Assembly (NCBI RefSeq): GCF_007570835.1 | Contig: NZ_SUNC01000001.1 | Coordinates: forward strand, 310,001 to 374,000 | Direction of reading: 5' to 3' | DNA from: Croceicoccus sediminis | GTDB lineage: Bacteria > Pseudomonadota > Alphaproteobacteria > Sphingomonadales > Sphingomonadaceae | DNA length: 64,000 nt | In this document: positions 9,260 to 19,010 of the stretch, in pieces | Numbering within the stretch: position 1 is the stretch's first letter | Layout: every line of letters begins with the position of its first letter | Translations under genes and position numbers: made by a program | The notes under the pieces: generated by a model | Database searches by the model: none | Seen by the model: only the letters and a program-made list of their open reading frames with translations | What the model was told of the DNA's origin: nothing

Positions 9260-10137
9260 GGCGTTGGCCCCTCGGTCGGATCGCGTAGTTCGGTGATCGG
9301 CTGCCAGATCGGCTCGACAACGACGAATTCGCTGGCCGCCGGGTCGGACACGATCTGCGCAACCGCGCCATCGCGCGTGACATTGCGAACGATGGCGACC
9401 GGCACGTTAGGACGATAGAGCCCGCCCGAACCGGAAGTGACGAAGACATCGCCCTTCTTGAGCGGATTGATGCCGAGATCGATCAGGCGGATGATGAGCG
9501 TGCCGTCTGCCTGCCCTTGGGCGAACCCGGAAATGTCACCCCTGACGCGGCGAACCGGCACGACGCTTTCGCCATCGGTGATCAGCAGCACGCGGGCAGT
9601 GCGATTGCCGACTTCGAGGACCCGGCCGACAAGCCCCTTGGCCGAACGGACCGGCTGTCCGGGCAAGATCCCGTCCCGCTTGCCTGCACCCAGCAGGGCG
9701 AAACGCCGCGTGCTGGTAGAGCTCGAGCCGATCAGGCGCGCGGTGGCAACAGGCGTACCATCGGTTTCGCGCACGTCGAGCAGAGCCTTGAGCCGGGCAT
9801 TTTCGGACTCGATCGCCTCCGCCTCGGCCAAGCGGGACCGGGCGACCGCGAGTTCTTGTTTCAGCTGCGCGTTCTTGCTCCCTGCCTCGATATAGCCGGA
9901 GATGACGTCGATGAAGGTCTTGCCGCCCGAACGCGTCGTGGCCGAAACTTCGCCTGCGGGCGCGGCAAGGTCGTTGGCGGCGGCGCGGGCAAAGGCGAAA
10001 GCGGTCGGGTTGAGCAGCGAAACGACAAGCACGACGAAGCCGAGCGCTGCCCCGGCCGAAGCCGCGACATAGCTCGTGAACAGCCCAAGGTGCGCCCTTT
10101 TCGAAAAACCCGGACGCCGGTCTTGCGGCGCCGCCAT
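9256..10137 (-). CDS. mreC: Rod-shape-determining protein MreC
   Basis: A 293-residue bitopic membrane protein. A cytoplasmic basic start is followed by one membrane helix near residues 20-45, a coiled coil rich in Ala, Glu, Arg and Leu around residues 75-115, and the periplasmic beta domain with segments LIGSSSTSTRRF and VFVTSGSGGLYRPNVPVAIV. MreC is a periplasmic scaffold that activates PBP2-RodA. It begins 29 bases after mreB ends and overlaps mreD as ATGA. Length and layout are normal for alphaproteobacteria. Confidence 0.95.
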   Translation of the reverse strand: MAAPQDRRPGFSKRAHLGLFTSYVAASAGAALGFVVLVVSLLNPTAFAFARAAANDLAAPAGEVSATTRSGGKTFIDVISGYIEAGSKNAQLKQELAVARSRLAEAEAIESENARLKALLDVRETDGTPVATARLIGSSSTSTRRFALLGAGKRDGILPGQPVRSAKGLVGRVLEVGNRTARVLLITDGESVVPVRRVRGDISGFAQGQADGTLIIRLIDLGINPLKKGDVFVTSGSGGLYRPNVPVAIVRNVTRDGAVAQIVSDPAASEFVVVEPIWQPITELRDPTEGPTP

Positions 10138-10166
10138 CGCCGTTCCCCTTCAGTTCAGGACAGCCC

Positions 10167-11249
<1,083 letters not shown>

Positions 11250-11384
11250 TTAGCGCATGATGGTTTCGTTGCCGTGTGACTAGCCCAAAAGCATAGCCAG
11301 ATGGAAAATATTTCGCGGGGATTTGCGGGCTTTTCCACACCGTCCGCCTCGAAAAAGCCGGGCTTCGTCGCTAGACCCGTCCCG

Positions 11385-13238
11385 ATGCCTCAAATTCGCC
11401 GTCTTCCCGAAAACCTGGTGAACCGGATTGCTGCCGGCGAAGTGGTCGAACGACCGGCCGCCGCGCTCAAGGAACTGGTCGAAAACGCCATCGATGCGGG
11501 GGCTACGCGCGTCGACATCGCGCTCAAACTCGGCGGACTGGACGGGATCGAAGTGACCGACGACGGTTGCGGCATGACGGCCGACGAAATGGCGCTGGCG
11601 CTTGAACGCCATGCGACATCCAAATTGCCTGACGAAGCGATCGAACAGGTCACGACCCTGGGTTTTCGCGGAGAGGCGTTGCCTTCCATCGCCAGCGTTG
11701 CGCGGCTGTCCATCGAAAGCCGCCCGCGCGGAGCGGATGAGGGGTGGAGACGCGTTGTCGACCACGGGCGCGTGGTGGAAGAAGGGCCTGCCGCCCTGCC
11801 GGTGGGAACGCGCATTAGGGTGGATCATGTCTTTGCGAACGTGCCCGCGCGGCGCAAGTTCCTGCGCACGCCGCGCAGCGAATATGCCGCCTGCCATGAT
11901 GTCGTGCGGCGACTGGCCATGGCGCGGCCCGATGTCGGCTTTTCCTTTTCCAACGATGGCCGCCGTATCGTGCAGGTGCAGCCCGGCGAAGACGTGGCAA
12001 CCCGCGTATCGCGCCTTGTCGCGCGTGAGCTGGCGGACAATGCGGTCGAGGTGGACGTGCTGCGCGGCCCGGCAGAGGCGCCGATCCGCATGACCGGCAT
12101 TGCGGGCCTGCCGACCTACAACCGCGGCGTCGCCGATCACCAGTACCTGTTCGTGAACGGACGGCCGGTAAAGGACCGCCTGCTGACCGGCGCGGTGCGC
12201 GGGGCCTATTCCGACATGCTGGCGCGCGATCGCCACGCGGTGCTGGCGCTGTTTCTCGACGTTCCGCCCGAAGAGGTCGACGTGAACGTCCACCCGGCCA
12301 AGACCGAGGTGCGTTTTCGCGATCCGGCAATGGTGCGCGGGATCATCGTGTCGGGCCTGCGCGACGCGCTGGCCAGTGGTGACAAGCGCAGTGCGCAGAC
12401 CCCGGATGCAGGCGCGATGGGCGCGTGGATGCGCGAGGGTGATGCGCCGCGCGTTCCCGATGGTGAGAACCTTGCCCGCGACAATCGCAGTGTTTTCGCA
12501 GGCCTTGGCTGGCAACAGCGGGAAAGGCCGCAGACCCCACCGGTCTACCGCGAGATGGAAGGGTCCATCCTTTCGGGTCCTGCCACCCTGGATCCCGGAT
12601 TTGCCCCCCAGGCCCGCGCCGAAGAGGCGCTCGAACAGCCCGGTGATGCCGAACATTTTCCGCTTGGCGCAGCGCGCGGCCAGATCGCGCAGACCTATAT
12701 CGTGGCAGAGGCCGCGGACGGGCTCGTCATCGTCGATCAGCATGCCGCGCACGAACGGCTGACGCTGGAACGGTTGAAGTCGGCAGGGGCGGAAGAAGGC
12801 ATCACGCGGTCGCAGGCGCTGCTCCTGCCCGAAGTGGTGGAGATGGAAGAGGCGGACTGCGACCGGATCGAGGAAGCAGCTGAAAAGCTGGGCACTTTCG
12901 GTCTTTCCGTTGAACGCTTCGGCCCCGACGCGATGCTGGTCCGCGCCATGCCCGCGGCGCTGAAGCGGGCCGATCCGGGCAAGCTTTTGCAGGACATTGC
13001 CGACGATATCGCGCGCAACGGTGATGCCCTGCTGCTGGGCGAAAAGCTCGACCTCGTTCTGGCGACGATGGCCTGTCACGGGTCGGTGAGGGCGGGGCGC
13101 ACGCTTTCGGTTGCCGAAATGAACGCCCTTCTGCGCGAGATGGAGCGCACGCCCCGTTCAGGGCAGTGCAACCACGGACGTCCGACGTGGGTCAAGTTGT
13201 CGATGGACGACGTCGAAAAGCTTTTCGGACGGCACTAG
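11385..13238 (+). CDS. mutL: DNA mismatch repair protein MutL
   Basis: A 617-residue mismatch repair protein that links MutS to strand incision. The GHKL ATPase motifs are present: ELVENAIDAG, TDDGCGM and GFRGEALPSIASV. The C-terminal domain has the endonuclease motif DQHAAHERLTLE and a late QCNHGRPT, so this MutL probably nicks DNA itself, as expected in lineages lacking MutH. The start MPQIRRLPENL was chosen because it matches the family N-terminus; 28 codons upstream are open but unrelated to MutL. It diverges from mreB. Confidence 0.96.
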   Translation: MPQIRRLPENLVNRIAAGEVVERPAAALKELVENAIDAGATRVDIALKLGGLDGIEVTDDGCGMTADEMALALERHATSKLPDEAIEQVTTLGFRGEALPSIASVARLSIESRPRGADEGWRRVVDHGRVVEEGPAALPVGTRIRVDHVFANVPARRKFLRTPRSEYAACHDVVRRLAMARPDVGFSFSNDGRRIVQVQPGEDVATRVSRLVARELADNAVEVDVLRGPAEAPIRMTGIAGLPTYNRGVADHQYLFVNGRPVKDRLLTGAVRGAYSDMLARDRHAVLALFLDVPPEEVDVNVHPAKTEVRFRDPAMVRGIIVSGLRDALASGDKRSAQTPDAGAMGAWMREGDAPRVPDGENLARDNRSVFAGLGWQQRERPQTPPVYREMEGSILSGPATLDPGFAPQARAEEALEQPGDAEHFPLGAARGQIAQTYIVAEAADGLVIVDQHAAHERLTLERLKSAGAEEGITRSQALLLPEVVEMEEADCDRIEEAAEKLGTFGLSVERFGPDAMLVRAMPAALKRADPGKLLQDIADDIARNGDALLLGEKLDLVLATMACHGSVRAGRTLSVAEMNALLREMERTPRSGQCNHGRPTWVKLSMDDVEKLFGRH

Positions 13239-13267
13239 GCCGCGATCGGACGGGGGAGAATATCGAA

Positions 13268-13762
13268 ATGCGCCTGAACCTCGTGATCATCTGCGCCATG
13301 GCCGGAACGCTCGCGGCCTGTTCGGATGGATCGGACCCGGCGCAGGACGCCGCCGACGTGGCCGAGATCGAGGCGATGCACGACATGCCCGCGATCGAGC
13401 AGATCAGCCCCCAGCACATCCGCTATCCCGATATCGAGAAGAACAACCTTTTCGGTGCCAGCTGCGGCTTTGCGCCGGGCAACAGCATGAAGGTCCTGTT
13501 TCTGGCCCAGGACGAACACGGCTATATGAAGCTGGACGACAAGATCGTCACGCTGGCCCCGGACAAAGGCAGCGCCGAACTGCCGTTGACCGGCTTTTCC
13601 AAATATGACGGCAAGGAATTTTCGGTCACCATCACGCTCGACGAAAACGGCAAGTCGAGTGAGGGGATCGAGCAGACGAAGTGGCAGGGCCGGATGGTCG
13701 TCCGCGATCACAAGGACCGTGTGACTTTCGACAGGGAAGGCCTCGTCGGCTGCGGCGCGTGA
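13268..13762 (+). CDS. Putative lipoprotein of unknown function
   Basis: A 164-residue exported protein. The N-terminus MRLNLVIICAMAGTLAAC is a lipoprotein signal peptide with lipobox LAAC, cysteine 18 being the acylation site. The mature part is acidic and polar, with two more cysteines (in GASCGFAPG and at the C-terminal end) that could pair. I do not recognise a domain. It follows mutL by 29 bases on the same strand and converges with the MaoC-like gene, leaving one base between the stops. Likely a periplasm-facing lipid-anchored protein; no role is inferred. Confidence 0.75.
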   Translation: MRLNLVIICAMAGTLAACSDGSDPAQDAADVAEIEAMHDMPAIEQISPQHIRYPDIEKNNLFGASCGFAPGNSMKVLFLAQDEHGYMKLDDKIVTLAPDKGSAELPLTGFSKYDGKEFSVTITLDENGKSSEGIEQTKWQGRMVVRDHKDRVTFDREGLVGCGA

Positions 13763-13763
13763 C

Positions 13764-14219
13764 CTAGGCCGCGTCGCCGTCCGGTTCGCACCCGACCAGG
13801 CCCGCCGATTGCAGCTCCATCACAAGCTCATCGTTCTGATTGAACAGGCGCATCCGGACCACGACGATACCGACGCCCGGCATCGACCGGCTCTTGCGCT
13901 TTTCCACGAACGTCCATTCGAGGCTGAGCACGTCGCCGGGATAGACCGGGCGAGGCCAGCGCAGGCCATCGACGCCAAGGCCGCCCTTGCTGTCCGAATT
14001 GGAAAGGACATGATCGACGTAAAGCCGCATGGCGATGCTGCACGTCTGCCAGCCACTGATCGAAAGGCGTTCGAACGGGGTGCCGTCGGTGCCTTCGTCC
14101 GACAGGTGGAAGGGCTGCGGATCGTACTTGCCGGCGAAGTCGATCGCGTCATCGCGGGTGACTTCAAATGCGCCGGCCCGCATGGTCTGACCGACGACGA
14201 CGCTTTCGAAATACTGCAT
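13764..14219 (-). CDS. MaoC-like hotdog dehydratase family protein
   Basis: A 151-residue single hotdog domain of the MaoC/(R)-specific enoyl-CoA hydratase type. The hydratase signature appears as DAIDFAGKYDPQPFHLSDEG, with the catalytic Asp and His in YDPQPFH, followed by ISGWQTCSIAMRL. Such enzymes hydrate enoyl-CoA thioesters in fatty-acid or branched-chain acid metabolism. It stands between a convergent lipoprotein gene and a DUF1206 gene upstream on the same strand, so context gives no pathway. The substrate is unknown. Confidence 0.85.
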   Translation of the reverse strand: MQYFESVVVGQTMRAGAFEVTRDDAIDFAGKYDPQPFHLSDEGTDGTPFERLSISGWQTCSIAMRLYVDHVLSNSDSKGGLGVDGLRWPRPVYPGDVLSLEWTFVEKRKSRSMPGVGIVVVRMRLFNQNDELVMELQSAGLVGCEPDGDAA

Positions 14220-14263
14220 CGCCGCCGATTAGACCACGCGGGCCGGTCACTCAATCGATAAGA

Positions 14264-15064
14264 TCAGGCCCGGAAAGAAGGCTTCATACCGGCCGAATCC
14301 ATTTCCGGAATGATCCGGTACTGCGCAAGGATCAGGCTGAAGATGCCGAACATCAGCAGGCCGACCGCGACCAGCGTGAACCAGATGCCCATGCCCGAAA
14401 GCGAGGCGACCGCATCACCCAGCGTTTTCACCTCCTGTCCGCCTGCCGACATGAAACCAGCCTTGAACAGCGACCAGCCGATGATGGCAAAGACGACCGA
14501 GCGTGCCAGATAACCGGCGCCGCCAAGCCAGCGGGTGAAATCGGGTGCCTTGGCGCTGATGCGGTGCATGAAGTCGCCGGAGATGCCCTTTTTCGCTTGG
14601 AATATGGCGGCAAGGAAGAACGCGATGCCCAGCAGGCCCAGCACGACGCCGCCCAGCGACATCGACAGGATGCCCGACGCCGCTTCCTGAGCGCTGCCGC
14701 CCGATGGTTCGGTATTGCTGGTTGCGAACTTGAAGGCCGACCATGCCAATGCAAGGTGTCCGATGGCGCTACCGGCATGGCCCAGGCGCTTGGCGATGCC
14801 CTTCTTGTCCGAACCGTTGTTCTCGATATCGAAGAAGGTCGAGGCGAAGCGGAAAAGGGCATAGGCCAGAAGGCCCACGACCATGATCCAAAGGATCACC
14901 GTGCCTGCGGGAAAGTCCTCGATCGCGCGGAAGATGCCGTTGGTGCCTTTCCCGATCTTGCCCGCGCTGGTCAGGGCGATAATGCCTAGTACCGAATACA
15001 GGATAGCGCGCGAGAGGTATCCCACCCGCACGGCCCAGTTAAACTTTTCTGATTTGTCTACCAT
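14264..15064 (-). CDS. DUF1206 domain membrane protein
   Basis: A 266-residue integral membrane protein with about six hydrophobic helices. The sequence repeats a two-helix unit three times; each repeat starts with a pattern like RVGYLSRAILYSVLGIIAL, GHAGSAIGHLALAWSAFKF or GGAGYLARSVVFAIIGWSL. This threefold repeat is characteristic of DUF1206, whose function is not established. The start MVDKSEKFNW was chosen because upstream codons do not look like coding sequence. It lies between the MaoC-like gene and the glutaredoxin-MauE gene, all on the minus strand, with 64 bases before it. Confidence 0.85.
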   Translation of the reverse strand: MVDKSEKFNWAVRVGYLSRAILYSVLGIIALTSAGKIGKGTNGIFRAIEDFPAGTVILWIMVVGLLAYALFRFASTFFDIENNGSDKKGIAKRLGHAGSAIGHLALAWSAFKFATSNTEPSGGSAQEAASGILSMSLGGVVLGLLGIAFFLAAIFQAKKGISGDFMHRISAKAPDFTRWLGGAGYLARSVVFAIIGWSLFKAGFMSAGGQEVKTLGDAVASLSGMGIWFTLVAVGLLMFGIFSLILAQYRIIPEMDSAGMKPSFRA

Positions 15065-15128
15065 TACGGCGTGTCCCCTTTGTCTTGGGTTAGGGAACGG
15101 GCGAAGCCGCATTTGGTGCCCAAACAGG

Positions 15129-15881
15129 TTAGTAGGGGGCAAACAGCATCCATAGCGCCATCGCGATCATGAACAGGTTCTCGGTCAGCGAAACGAAGCC
15201 GAGCGGAACGCGGCCCGAACCGCCGACGCAGGCGCACTTCAGCTCCCGCTTCTGGACATAGACGGCGTAATAGACGCTGATCGCGCCGACCGTGCCGATG
15301 AACAGGGCGAGCGGGATCGACAGCCATGGGAGCAGGTGGCCGGCCATCAAAATGCCCGCCGTCGCCTCTGCAAAGGGATATATCCTTGCATAGGGCACCC
15401 AGCGCCGCGCCAGCAGATCATAGCCCAGGAACATGGTCGCGAACTTGTTCACGTCCTGAAGCTTCAGCATGGCAAGGATCGCCATCGAAAAGGCAACGAA
15501 CCATTCCGCTGCACGCACCGTCAGCGGCGATCCGAAGACCATCCAGCTGACCGCCAGCGCCAGTCCCGCGGCAATGGCGAATACGGCCAGAACCGGCTGA
15601 TAACTGACGGCATCGGGGTCCTGAATCTTCAGGCCCAGGTGACGGCGCAGGTCTTCATAGCCGCCGATACGCTCCCCGCCGATGAAGATCTGCGGCGTGG
15701 TCTTGACGTCGTGTTGGGTTTTGAATGCCTCTGTCTCTTCCCTCGTGGAGAGGTGGTGATCGTCCACCGTGAAGCCGTGGCTTTGCAAGAGATGCCTCGC
15801 CTTCAGGCCGAAGGGACAGATGTGCTTGTCCATCACCATGCGGTAGAGTTTGGCGGTCTTGGGCGTGTCTTGTTTGCTCAT
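15129..15881 (-). CDS. Glutaredoxin-MauE fusion membrane protein
   Basis: A 250-residue two-part protein. Residues about 8-85 form a glutaredoxin-like thioredoxin fold with a monothiol-type site C22-P-F-G25 and the TTPQIFIGGERIGG substrate loop. Residues about 95-250 hold four or five membrane helices of the MauE/DoxX type and a membrane-near C216-A-C218 pair. MauE-type proteins are thought to shuttle electrons or disulfides across the inner membrane. The fusion suggests thiol relay between cytoplasm and membrane. It is transcribed away from a MerR regulator across a mer-like operator, so expression is probably induced by a metal or thiol stress. Confidence 0.85.
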   Translation of the reverse strand: MSKQDTPKTAKLYRMVMDKHICPFGLKARHLLQSHGFTVDDHHLSTREETEAFKTQHDVKTTPQIFIGGERIGGYEDLRRHLGLKIQDPDAVSYQPVLAVFAIAAGLALAVSWMVFGSPLTVRAAEWFVAFSMAILAMLKLQDVNKFATMFLGYDLLARRWVPYARIYPFAEATAGILMAGHLLPWLSIPLALFIGTVGAISVYYAVYVQKRELKCACVGGSGRVPLGFVSLTENLFMIAMALWMLFAPY

Positions 15882-15888
15882 GAGGCTA

Positions 15889-15920
15889 GGTCTACATTGC
15901 GTACCATGGTACGGAGTCAA
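15889..15920 (-). promoter_or_regulatory. mer-type promoter/operator for the glutaredoxin-MauE gene
   Basis: On the minus strand a -35 box TTGACT (15920-15915) is followed by CCGTAC and a perfect 14-base palindrome CGTACCATGGTACG (15900-15913), then a poor -10 such as TAGACC (15894-15889). The -35/-10 spacing is 19-20 bases, the overlong spacing that MerR-family activators correct. The first 12 bases match those of the Tn21/Tn501 mer operator as I remember it. The divergent MerR gene's ATG lies inside the palindrome. Confidence 0.75.
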
Positions 15921-16331
15921 CGACAAAACGCGTCATCGCACCGCCCGTTCCGCATTTCGGAACTGGCCGCCGCCGCCGATGTCGGCGTGGAAACTGTGCG
16001 TTTCTATCAGCGCAAGGGCTTGATGGACGCGCCGACCGGGGGCGCTACTGGGGGAAGGCACTATGGCGACGATGACGTTCGTCGGTTGCGCTTCATCCGG
16101 CAATCTCAGGCGGCAGGCTTCACCTTGCGTGAGATAAAGCGACTGCTCGACCTAGACCGTATCGACGACCGCGCAGAGGCTCGCTCCATGGCGCAGGACC
16201 GTATCGCGTCACTGGACACGGAAATTGCCCGCTTGGAAGCGGCGCGGGCATCGCTGAAAAAGCTGGCCAACGAATGCGCGAAGGGCGGGGCGGGGCCTTG
16301 CCCTATCCTGTCGGCGTTCGACCCCGCGTGA
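15906..16331 (+). CDS. MerR-family transcriptional regulator, mercury-regulator-like
   Basis: A 141-residue regulator with the MerR winged helix at residues about 16-85 (FRISELAAAADVGVETVRFYQRKGL), a long dimer helix, and a C-terminal C124-x7-C132-PIL. This resembles the C117/C126 metal site of true MerR, but the third ligand (C82 of MerR) is absent; its region reads DRIDDRAEARS. There are no other cysteines. Hg(II) sensing of the classical three-coordinate kind is therefore doubtful, and a two-thiol or other signal is possible. The only nearby ATG sits inside the operator palindrome, which implies a leaderless or tightly self-controlled message. Confidence 0.88.
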   Translation: MVRSQRQNASSHRPFRISELAAAADVGVETVRFYQRKGLMDAPTGGATGGRHYGDDDVRRLRFIRQSQAAGFTLREIKRLLDLDRIDDRAEARSMAQDRIASLDTEIARLEAARASLKKLANECAKGGAGPCPILSAFDPA

Positions 16332-16337
16332 TGCCGG

Positions 16338-17438
16338 TCAGACGTTGAACTTGAACATCATCACGTCGCCGTCCTTGACGACATATTCCTTGCCTTCCTG
16401 ACGCAGCTTGCCAGCCTCGCGCGCACCGCTTTCACCGCCGAGCGAGATGTAGTCGTCGTAGGCGATCGTCTCTGCACGAATGAAGCCGCGTTCGAAATCG
16501 GTGTGGATTTCACCGGCCGCCTGCGGAGCCTTCGCGCCATCCGGGAAAGTCCAGGCGCGTGCTTCCTTGGGTCCTGCGGTAAAGAAGGTTTTGAGGCCGA
16601 GCAGCTCGTACCCTGCGCGGATCACGCGGGCGAGGCCCGATTCCTCAAGTCCCATTTCGGCGAGGAATTCCTTGCGGTCTTCCGGCTCCATCGCGACGAT
16701 CTCGCTTTCGATCGCGGCAGAGACGACAACGGCCTGCGCGCCTTCTGACTTGGCCTTTTCGAAGACCTTTGCCGAAAGGTCATTGCCGTCCGCGGCGTCT
16801 TCCTCGGCCACGTTGCAGACATAAAGCACCGGCTTTGCCGTCAGCAGCTGGGCCTGTGCGAAGACGCGGGCCTCCTCGTCGTCCTTCGGCTCGGTCAGGC
16901 GTGCGGGCTTACCCTCGCGCAGCAGTTCGAGTGCCTGTCCCAGGACGCTGGCCGCGATCTTCGATTCCTTGTCGCCGCTCGTCGCACGCTTGGCGGCGGC
17001 GGGAACGCGTTTTTCCAGGCTTTCGAGGTCGGCCATCAGCAGTTCGGTCTCGACCACTTCGGCATCGGTCAGCGGGTCGACCTTGTTGGCGACGTGCTGG
17101 ATGTCATCATCCTCGAAACAGCGCAGAACATGGACGATGGCATCCACCTCGCGGATGTTGCCGAGGAACTGGTTGCCCAGGCCTTCGCCCTTCGACGCGC
17201 CTTTGACCAGTCCGGCGATGTCCACGAAGGCAAGCTGGGTCGGAACGATCTTCGCAGACCCTGCAACCCTTGCGATCTCGTCAAGGCGCGCGTCGGGCAC
17301 ACCGACCTGCCCGACGTTCGGTTCGATCGTGCAAAACGGATAGTTCGCCGCCTGCGCCGCCTGTGTTTCGGTCAGCGCGTTGAACAGCGTCGATTTGCCG
17401 ACATTGGGAAGGCCCACGATGCCGCAACGAAAACCCAT
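16338..17438 (-). CDS. ychF: Redox-regulated ATPase YchF (OLA1 family)
   Basis: A 366-residue Obg-like P-loop ATPase that associates with ribosomes and is linked to stress and translation control. The P loop GLPNVGKST is at residues 9-17, switch segment FVDIAGLVKGASKGEGLGNQ follows, and the nucleotide-specificity motif is NVAEE in place of NKxD, the change that makes this family prefer ATP. The C-terminal TGS-like domain ends VVKDGDVMMFKFNV, as usual. It precedes pth on the other side by about 100 bases and converges with the MerR gene. Confidence 0.97.
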   Translation of the reverse strand: MGFRCGIVGLPNVGKSTLFNALTETQAAQAANYPFCTIEPNVGQVGVPDARLDEIARVAGSAKIVPTQLAFVDIAGLVKGASKGEGLGNQFLGNIREVDAIVHVLRCFEDDDIQHVANKVDPLTDAEVVETELLMADLESLEKRVPAAAKRATSGDKESKIAASVLGQALELLREGKPARLTEPKDDEEARVFAQAQLLTAKPVLYVCNVAEEDAADGNDLSAKVFEKAKSEGAQAVVVSAAIESEIVAMEPEDRKEFLAEMGLEESGLARVIRAGYELLGLKTFFTAGPKEARAWTFPDGAKAPQAAGEIHTDFERGFIRAETIAYDDYISLGGESGAREAGKLRQEGKEYVVKDGDVMMFKFNV

Positions 17439-17538
17439 GGAATGCTCCGTAAATCTGTTTGGCCGCGCGATAGAGGCAAGCAGGCCGAAAGGCTAGGGGA
17501 GAGTTGCCGCAAAGGTGCCATGTCATGGCAGTTGCGGC

Positions 17539-18108
17539 TTATCCCTGCATCCTTAGCGCAACGTCGTTCATGAAACGCGCGTCGTCGCCCTTGGCCAGCC
17601 AGTCAGCCTCTCCTGCCATCGCGCCCAGCATGACGACAAGGTCGTCCATTTCGGCCTTCGCGTAATTGCCCAGGACATGGCCGTGAACGCGGTCTTTCGA
17701 TCCGGGATGACCGATCCCGATACGCACTCGGCGGAAATCGGGGCCCAGATGCTGGTTGATCGACCGCAGCCCGTTGTGACCGGCAAGCCCGCCACCCATG
17801 CGGACCTTCACCTTGAACGGCGCGAGGTCGAGTTCATCGTGGAATACGGTAAGCGCATCTGTGTCGAGCTTGTAGAACCGCATCGCCTCGCCGACGGCGC
17901 GGCCGCTTTCGTTCATGAAGGTGCCGGGTTTGAGCAGCAGGATCTTTTCCGTCCCAATCCGGCCTTCCTGAAGCCAGCCGGAAAACTTCTTCTGCACCGG
18001 GCCAAAGCCATGCACTTCGGCAATCGTGTCGAGCGCCATGAAGCCGATGTTATGGCGGTTGAGCGCGTATTTCGCGCCGGGATTTCCAAGGCCTACCCAA
18101 AGTTGCAT
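17539..18108 (-). CDS. pth: Peptidyl-tRNA hydrolase
   Basis: A 189-residue enzyme that releases tRNA from peptidyl-tRNA dropped by ribosomes. The conserved N-terminus MQLWVGLGNPGAKY is followed by RHNIGF, whose histidine H19 is the catalytic base. Later family blocks are FMNESGRAVGEAMRFYK and GGGLAGHNGLRSINQHLG. Length matches bacterial Pth. It lies downstream of rplY on the same strand, a very common bacterial pairing, although a terminator separates the two here. Confidence 0.97.
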   Translation of the reverse strand: MQLWVGLGNPGAKYALNRHNIGFMALDTIAEVHGFGPVQKKFSGWLQEGRIGTEKILLLKPGTFMNESGRAVGEAMRFYKLDTDALTVFHDELDLAPFKVKVRMGGGLAGHNGLRSINQHLGPDFRRVRIGIGHPGSKDRVHGHVLGNYAKAEMDDLVVMLGAMAGEADWLAKGDDARFMNDVALRMQG

Positions 18109-18150
18109 GGCTGCCCCCTAGCCAAGGCGGCCGGAAAAGAAAACGGGCCA

Positions 18151-18184
18151 AAAGAAAACGCCGGCCCCGCGAAGGGACCGGCGT
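18151..18184 (-). terminator. Intrinsic terminator after rplY
   Basis: On the minus strand a GC-rich hairpin of ACGCCGGTCCC paired with the complementary GGGCCGGCGT-type arm is followed by TTTTCTTTT. It lies 40 bases past the rplY stop and so should end the rplY message before pth. Confidence 0.8.
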
Positions 18185-18223
18185 AATTCTTCAAAGCCTG
18201 CGTTTGGCAGGGCGAAGGGACGA

Positions 18224-18886
18224 TTACTCGACTTCGCCGTTCTGCTCGGTCGCGGGGACATCGTCCGCTTCGACTTCTTCGCCGCCTTCGGCTGCAGCAG
18301 CGCCTTCGGCCTTCTTCAGGGCCGAGGGAGCGACCAGCGTGGCGATGGTGAAATCGCGGTCGGTGATCGCGCTTTCGCTGCCCTTGGGCAGGGTCACTTC
18401 GCTGATGTGGATCGAATCGCCCACATCCTTGCCGGTGACGTCGATCTCGATTTCGGTCGGGATCTTGTCCGCTTCGCAGACCAGCTCAAGCTCGTGACGA
18501 ACGACGTTGAGAACGCCGCCCTTCTTGAGGCCGGGTGCGGCTTCTTCGTTGACGAAGACGACGGGAACCGAAACGTCGACCTTGGCGCCCTTGGCAAGGC
18601 GAAGGAAGTCGACGTGGGTCGGACGGTCTGAAACCGGGTGGAACGAAACGTCCTTCGGCAGGGTCTGGACCGGCTTGCCGCCCATGTCGATCATGATGAT
18701 CGAGTTGGAGAAGTGACCGGTGTTCAGCAGCTTGATGAGAGCACGTTCTTCGACGTGGATCGGCTGCGGTTCTTCCTTGCCGCCGTAGATGACGGCGGGG
18801 ACGCGACCTTCACGGCGCAGTGCACGGGAGGCTCCCTTGCCTGCCCGCTCGCGCGCCTCGGCCGTCAGGGTAAGCTGATCGCTCAT
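18224..18886 (-). CDS. rplY: 50S ribosomal protein L25 (Ctc/TL5 form)
   Basis: A 220-residue 5S-rRNA-binding ribosomal protein of the long Ctc type. The N-terminal L25 domain (about residues 1-95, beginning [20 protein letters not shown] and containing RVPAVIYGG) is followed by the TL5 beta domain and an acidic, alanine-rich tail. The start is fixed by this N-terminus; sequence upstream in the same frame is not protein-like. An intrinsic terminator follows. pth lies downstream, the usual neighbour. Confidence 0.96.
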   Translation of the reverse strand: MSDQLTLTAEARERAGKGASRALRREGRVPAVIYGGKEEPQPIHVEERALIKLLNTGHFSNSIIMIDMGGKPVQTLPKDVSFHPVSDRPTHVDFLRLAKGAKVDVSVPVVFVNEEAAPGLKKGGVLNVVRHELELVCEADKIPTEIEIDVTGKDVGDSIHISEVTLPKGSESAITDRDFTIATLVAPSALKKAEGAAAAEGGEEVEADDVPATEQNGEVE

Positions 18887-19010
18887 GATTTCTGACCTTC
18901 GAAACTGGTTGATACAAGTAACGCTGCCCAGCGCCTCCAGGGATGACCGACAGGGCAAGCGAAGGCGCGCGGCTAAACGCAAACGCGCGCAAAAGCAAGC
19001 GCGAAGGCGC

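Noticed and set aside
6561-9449. Reading PBP2 as a 962-residue protein
   Set aside because: The first 249 codons overlap mreD and are not protein-like; the ATG at 8702 gives the normal PBP2 start with its membrane anchor.
11280-13079. A 599-codon open frame on the minus strand across mutL
   Set aside because: It lies antisense to a complete, motif-rich mutL and has the His/Arg-rich shadow composition of high-GC antisense frames, with no domain pattern.
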